From contig CAZPMN010000005.1 of the NCBI GenBank assembly GCA_964587835.1, forward strand, positions 1 through 64,000: a stretch of 64,000 nucleotides of DNA. The letters run 5' to 3'. How positions within the stretch are numbered: position 1 is the first letter of the stretch; each line of letters opens with the position of its first letter. The notes under the pieces are model-generated. The model saw nothing but the letters and a program-made list of their open reading frames with translations, did not search any database and was not told the DNA's origin. A program made the translations under genes and the position numbers. This document shows, piece by piece, positions 60,331 to 64,000 of the stretch. The DNA is from Erginobacter sp964587835. Its GTDB lineage: Bacteria; Auribacterota; Erginobacteria; Erginobacterales; Erginobacteraceae.

Positions 60331-60617
60331 GTCATTGCGAGGAGCGGAGCGACGAAGCAATCTCACCCCGGAGGGGCACCCCCTCGAAGCCCGCAGGGAT
60401 TCACCGGGATCGATATCGCCGAAGGATCATTCCGCACCCCAACGGGGTGCTACGTCATAGCCCGGGGTGAAACCCCGGGAACCTCGCGACCCGCCTTCCC
60501 CCCCTGCACCCCAAAGGGGTGCCACGTCATAGCCCGGGGAAATCCCCGGGGTGCCTCTCCGGGAATCAGGGAGATTGCTTCGTCGGCCCGAAAGCTTTCG
60601 GGCCGCCTCGCAATGAC
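60331..60617. repeat. 287-bp fold-back element with GTCATTGCGAGG termini
   Basis: It starts GTCATTGCGAGG (60331-60342) and ends with the exact inverse complement CCTCGCAATGAC (60606-60617). Just inside are GACGAAGCAATCTC and GAGATTGCTTCGTC, then the palindrome GGCCCGAAAGCTTTCGGGCC. The middle has two repeats of a CACCCC(A/T)ACGGGGTG-like palindrome followed by TACGTCATAGCCCGGGG and a CCCCGGG arm. There is no open frame, so it is non-autonomous if mobile. The remaining 60618-60704 shows nothing recognisable. Confidence 0.8.
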
Positions 60618-60704
60618 TCGATTACTCAACATAATTCTGAGACGGCGCAATAAGAGCGTCTTCATTCTTGTCCCCCCGATTCCTCATCTGCTATATTCCC
60701 ACCT

Positions 60705-62048
60705 ATGACCACCCAGCACGGATGCTCATCCCGGGAAAGGGTCCGGCCCCCCGCCGTGTCCGAGTCCCGGCAGCTGAAGATCCTCGGCGAGATCACCCGG
60801 GCGATCACATCCAGCCTCGATCTGACCGAGGTGTTGGGGGTCATCTTTCGGGAGACCAAGAAGCTGATCAGCTTTGACCGGGCCAGCGTGGACCTGGTCG
60901 ACGAATCGGGCAAGGTCAACATCGTCTACTTCCTCCAGCCCCGGAGCGGCAAGCGGGTGGCCCGGGGGGAGATCTTCCCGATGGAGGGGACGGGGGTGGA
61001 GTGGGTGGTCAAGACCGGGAAGACCCTGATCCGGACCAGTTACGAGAAGAGCCCGCGCTTCCGGGAGGATGAGTACATCATCAAGACCGGAATCCGTTCG
61101 GGGATTGTTATGCCCCTGGTCTACCGGGACCGGGTGATCGGCACCTTCAACCTCGGCAGCAAGGAGGAGGCCGCCTACCGCCGCCGGGACGAGGAACTGC
61201 TCGAACACATCTGCGGGAACATCGCCATCGCCATCGAGAATGCCCGCCTCTACCGGGAACTGCGAGAGTATGCCCGGACCCTGGAAGCCAAGGTGGCCGG
61301 GCAGACCGCCGAGTTGCGCCGGTCCCTGGCCGATCTGAAGGCGACCCAGCGCAAGCTGATCCAGTCGGAGAAGCTGGCCGCCACCTCCAAGCTGGTGGCC
61401 GGGGTGGCCCACGCGGTCAAGAACCCCCTGAACTCGATCTTCTTCTCCGCCGCCGTAATCGAGAAGTCGCTCGCTCCGGGCGCGGATCGCTCCCGGGCTG
61501 AGAAGTACTGCCGGGAGAGCGTGGCCATCATCAGGGAGGAGATTCAACGGCTGATCAACCTGGTCGATCGGCTGCTCGCCTTCGGCCGACCAGCCCCGCC
61601 CCGGCTGGAGAGATCCAGTGTCAACACGGTGATCGATCGGGTGGCCAGAAGCCTGCGGGATGAGCTGGCCCACCGCCGGATCCGCCTCTCCCGCTCCCTG
61701 GAGAAGCGGCTCCCCCGCGTCAGCCTCGACCGGACCGAGTTCCACCGGGCCGTCCTCAACCTTCTGCGCAACTCTCTGGAGGCAATGGAGGATGGCGGCC
61801 GGATCCGGGTGGCGAGCCGTCGGGCCGGGGACCGGATCGTCCTCGAGTTCGTCGACGACGGCTGTGGGATCGATCCCGCGGTGCATAAGGATATCTTCGA
61901 CATCTTCTTCACCACCAAGCCCGCCGGGGGCGGGGTTGGCCTCTCCCAGGTCCACCGGACGGTGGAGTGCCTCCACGGGACCATCTCCGTGGAGAGCGAG
62001 CCCGGGCAGGGGACCAAATTCACCATCGAACTGCCGATCGAGGGCTGA
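60705..62048 (+). CDS. GAF-domain sensor histidine kinase
   Basis: The 447-residue protein lacks membrane spans. A GAF domain (about 35-180) is followed by a coiled linker (184-222) and a kinase core: VAGVAHAVKNPLNSIFF with His236, the NLLRNSLEAMEDGG N-box, VDDGCGIDP and FTTKPAGGGVGLSQVHRTVECLHG. The NtrB-like H-box and core match kinases that pair with NtrC-type regulators, and such a regulator starts one base after its stop. The GAF ligand is not evident; no cysteine cluster is present. Confidence 0.93.
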   Translation: MTTQHGCSSRERVRPPAVSESRQLKILGEITRAITSSLDLTEVLGVIFRETKKLISFDRASVDLVDESGKVNIVYFLQPRSGKRVARGEIFPMEGTGVEWVVKTGKTLIRTSYEKSPRFREDEYIIKTGIRSGIVMPLVYRDRVIGTFNLGSKEEAAYRRRDEELLEHICGNIAIAIENARLYRELREYARTLEAKVAGQTAELRRSLADLKATQRKLIQSEKLAATSKLVAGVAHAVKNPLNSIFFSAAVIEKSLAPGADRSRAEKYCRESVAIIREEIQRLINLVDRLLAFGRPAPPRLERSSVNTVIDRVARSLRDELAHRRIRLSRSLEKRLPRVSLDRTEFHRAVLNLLRNSLEAMEDGGRIRVASRRAGDRIVLEFVDDGCGIDPAVHKDIFDIFFTTKPAGGGVGLSQVHRTVECLHGTISVESEPGQGTKFTIELPIEG

Positions 62049-62049
62049 G

Positions 62050-63432
62050 ATGAAAAAGCTGAAGATACTGGTGGTGGACGACGAGGAGAACATTCTCAAG
62101 AGTGTCTCCACTTTTCTTGAGATGTCCGGCCACGAGGCCGAGACCGCGGGCAAACCTTCCCGGGCCCTGAAGAAGCTGGAGCGGGGGGATTTCGATGTCC
62201 TGCTTACCGATTTCCGGATGCCGGAGATGAACGGCCTCGAGCTGGCGGACCGGGTCCGGGAGAGGTTTCCCGACTTGACCTGGCTGTTGATGACCGCCTT
62301 CGGGTCGATCAAGGACGCGGTTGAGGCGATGCGCAAGGGGGCCTTTGACTACCTGACCAAGCCGGTGGACGGGGAGGAACTGCTGGCCGTCCTGGAGAAG
62401 ATCGCCTCCCACCGGGCGCTGCTGGCCGAGGTGAAGTCGCTGCGCCGGGAACTGGGGGCGGTCTCTCCCTATCCCGGCCTGGTGGGGAGGAGCCCGGCGA
62501 TGCAGGCGGTTTACGAATTCATCGCCAAGGCCGCTGCCAGCGAGCTGAGCGTCTCGCTGGCCGGCGAGACGGGGACCGGGAAGTCCCTGGTCGCCCGGGC
62601 CATCCACCAGCAGAGTTCCCGTGCGTCCGCCCCCTTCGTGGTCGTCAACTGCGGCGCCCTGCCCGAGACCCTCCTGGAGAGCGAACTATTCGGCCACCAG
62701 AAGGGCGCCTTCACCGGGGCGGTCCAGGAGCGGAAGGGAAAGATCCTCTCCGCCGACCGGGGGACCCTCTTCCTTGACGAGGTGGCGACCCTGAGCCTCC
62801 CCGCCCAAGCCAAGCTCCTCCAGGCCCTGGAGGAGAAGCAGTTCCATCCCCTCGGCTCCGACCGCCCGGTCCGGGCCGACGTCAGGGTGATCGCCGCCAC
62901 CAACGAGGATCTGGCCGGGGCGGTCGCCGCCGGCAAGTTCCGCCAGGATCTCTACTACCGCCTCCAGGTTCTCGGCTGCCGGCTGCCGCCGCTGAGAGAG
63001 CGCAAGGAGGACATCCCGCTCCTGGCCGGCCACTTCCTCAATCAGATCAGTCCGGAGGGGATTCGGGTGGACCCCGGAGCGATGAACGCCCTGCTCGCCC
63101 ACGATTGGCCGGGGAACGTTCGGGAGCTGGAAAACGTGCTCAAGGGCGCGGTAGCCGGTTCGGAGAAGGAAGTACTCTCCCGGGAAGATCTGCCCGAAAC
63201 GGTTCGGGGCAACCACCGTCCCGCCGGCCTGACCCTCGGCAACGGGGACTCCCTCAAGGACAAGGTGGCGATTTTCGAGCAGTGCCTGATCGAGGAGGCG
63301 CTACGCCGGACCCGGGGCAATGTCACCGCCGCCGCCCGGGAACTCGACTTCCCCCTCCGTTCCCTGAAGCGCAAGATCGACCTCTACCGGATCAGACCGA
63401 GGGATTTCTCCCGTCCCCCCGGAGAAAAATAG
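62050..63432 (+). CDS. NtrC-family sigma54-dependent response regulator
   Basis: From ATG at 62050 this is 460 residues. The receiver domain has the phospho-acceptor Asp54 in LLTDFRMPEMNG. The AAA+ domain shows GETGTGKS at 172-179, the sigma54-contacting GAFTGA at 219-224 and LFLDEVATL. The C-terminal Fis-type helix-turn-helix ends RGNVTAAARELDFPLRSLKRKIDLYRI. It is the cognate regulator of the upstream GAF kinase and can activate sigma54 promoters; one lies 143 bases after its stop. Confidence 0.96.
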   Translation: MKKLKILVVDDEENILKSVSTFLEMSGHEAETAGKPSRALKKLERGDFDVLLTDFRMPEMNGLELADRVRERFPDLTWLLMTAFGSIKDAVEAMRKGAFDYLTKPVDGEELLAVLEKIASHRALLAEVKSLRRELGAVSPYPGLVGRSPAMQAVYEFIAKAAASELSVSLAGETGTGKSLVARAIHQQSSRASAPFVVVNCGALPETLLESELFGHQKGAFTGAVQERKGKILSADRGTLFLDEVATLSLPAQAKLLQALEEKQFHPLGSDRPVRADVRVIAATNEDLAGAVAAGKFRQDLYYRLQVLGCRLPPLRERKEDIPLLAGHFLNQISPEGIRVDPGAMNALLAHDWPGNVRELENVLKGAVAGSEKEVLSREDLPETVRGNHRPAGLTLGNGDSLKDKVAIFEQCLIEEALRRTRGNVTAAARELDFPLRSLKRKIDLYRIRPRDFSRPPGEK

Positions 63433-63477
63433 GGCCAATCTGGCCCGTATTATCTCCCCTCTTCCCGCCCGATCGGG
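63432..63477. promoter_or_regulatory. inverted repeats, possible enhancer sites for the NtrC-type regulator
   Basis: GGGCCA-ATC-TGGCCC spans 63432-63446 and CCCGATCGGG followed by CCA lies at 63468-63480. Both share GGGCCA and sit about 100 to 145 bases upstream of the -24/-12 promoter, the usual enhancer distance. The first begins at the regulator's stop and might instead be a weak terminator stem, but no T run follows. Confidence 0.45.
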
Positions 63478-63574
63478 CCAGAATGCCGGTTCTTCTTTAG
63501 CGGTCCTGGGGAATTTGAACTCCTAATTGACTGCCGGCCAATAGATTACAAATAAACTATTATCTACTGGGGAT

Positions 63575-63591
63575 TTGGCACGGGTAATGCT
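63575..63591 (+). promoter_or_regulatory. sigma54 (-24/-12) promoter
   Basis: TTGGCACGGGTAATGCT has the invariant GG and GC exactly ten bases apart and matches TGGCAC-N5-TGC, near the full sigma54 consensus. Transcription would start near 63602, about 35 bases before the phospholipase D-like gene, which has the strong ribosome-binding site AAGGAGG at 63624-63630. Confidence 0.88.
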
Positions 63592-63636
63592 TTATAAACT
63601 GGCGTCAATGGAAAAGCCAACCCAAGGAGGGCGGCT

Positions 63637-64000
63637 ATGAGAGTGAAGTTGTTAGCGGTTGTGGTAATGATGGCGATGGTGGCGGCGGTTGTCCCGGCTT
63701 CCTGGGCGGGCTTCTCCGTTTATTTCAACAACCCGACCAATACCAACTACATCGACAAACGGGTCTCGGACGTCATCGACTCGGCCGGGTCCTACTGTTA
63801 TGTCGCGATTTACGGTATGAACCGTTCCCGGATCGTCAACTCCCTGATCGCCGCCAAGCAGCGGGGGGTCGATGTCCGCGTCGTCACCGACACCGACTAC
63901 CGTTACAAGACCGGCTACAAGCCCTCATACGACCTGCTGGCCAGCTACGGCATCCCGATCAAGTGCGACGGCCGCTCGGCCCTGATGCACCACAAGTTCG
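63637..64000 (+). CDS. secreted phospholipase D-like (HKD) protein, N-terminal part
   Basis: The first 121 residues are present. A signal peptide (about 1-24, ending ASWA) is followed by a PLD-type fold: VIDSAGSYCYVAIYGMNRSRIVNSLIAAKQRGVDVRVVTD, then YGIPIKCDGRSALMHHKF, where HxK of the HKD motif begins just before the window ends. Nuc-type members cut DNA and others hydrolyse phospholipids. It directly follows the sigma54 promoter and the NtrC-type system, which probably controls it. Confidence 0.88.
   Translation, partial: MRVKLLAVVVMMAMVAAVVPASWAGFSVYFNNPTNTNYIDKRVSDVIDSAGSYCYVAIYGMNRSRIVNSLIAAKQRGVDVRVVTDTDYRYKTGYKPSYDLLASYGIPIKCDGRSALMHHKF

Noticed and set aside
59050..60708. 552-residue frame through the ABC permease and the repeats
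   Set aside because: It reads across two assembly gaps and tandem repeats, and its first part is the wrong frame of the permease.

Overview
This is a GC-rich bacterial chromosome segment containing a replication origin. Three runs of exactly 100 N, each lying in repetitive DNA, mark it as a scaffolded draft, probably a metagenome-assembled genome. A V-type ATPase operon with a DUF2764 subunit (known from Chlamydiae, spirochaetes and Bacteroidetes), a GyrB with a large insert, a WaaE-like core glycosyltransferase, many lipoproteins and dispersed GTCATTGCGAGG fold-back repeats suggest an uncultured diderm, possibly of the PVC or Omnitrophota neighbourhood. That placement is an inference. No rRNA or other taxonomic marker was examined.

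Region 1 (1-9.5 kb, minus strand): V-ATPase genes B (partial), A, DUF2764 and E, behind a clear sigma70 promoter; parB; a perfect parS palindrome; then mnmE, yidC, yidD, rnpA and rpmH. One plus-strand gene, 4596-5447, interrupts this order beside parS. It encodes a helix-turn-helix domain, one membrane span and a coiled coil, and is preceded by a dense cluster of TGTCC/GGACA half-sites. It is the best candidate here for an undescribed system, possibly an origin-to-membrane tether.

Region 2 (9.5-22.4 kb, plus strand): dnaA, an oriC-like spacer with DnaA boxes and an AT-rich unwinding region, dnaN, dciA, gyrB, gyrA, archease, rtcB, serS and tRNA-Ser(UGA). Transcription diverges from the dnaA region, as expected for bidirectional replication. 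recF and parA are missing from their usual places. The tRNA-Ser locus is broken up by partial tRNA copies, palindromic repeats and an assembly gap.

Region 3 (22.4-59.8 kb): a cell-surface and envelope region. It has a polysaccharide O-acetylation module (beta-propeller/LamG lipoprotein, an AlgI-type MBOAT and two AlgX/AlgJ-like SGNH proteins), a UbiA-family enzyme resembling polyprenyl-phosphate phosphoribosyltransferase, several GT-C/YfhO membrane proteins, GT2 and GT4 glycosyltransferases, a GH99-like lipoprotein, a polysaccharide deacetylase, an LtaS-like sulfatase-fold protein, a fluoride channel with DUF190, a PiT transporter, acid phosphatase, ferritin-like protein and an ABC-2 exporter. 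A sensor kinase is split by a frameshift at a run of ten G.

Region 4 (59.8-64 kb): tandem and fold-back repeats with two gaps, then a GAF histidine kinase and an NtrC-type sigma54 activator. A textbook -24/-12 promoter follows, driving a secreted phospholipase D-like protein cut by the window end.
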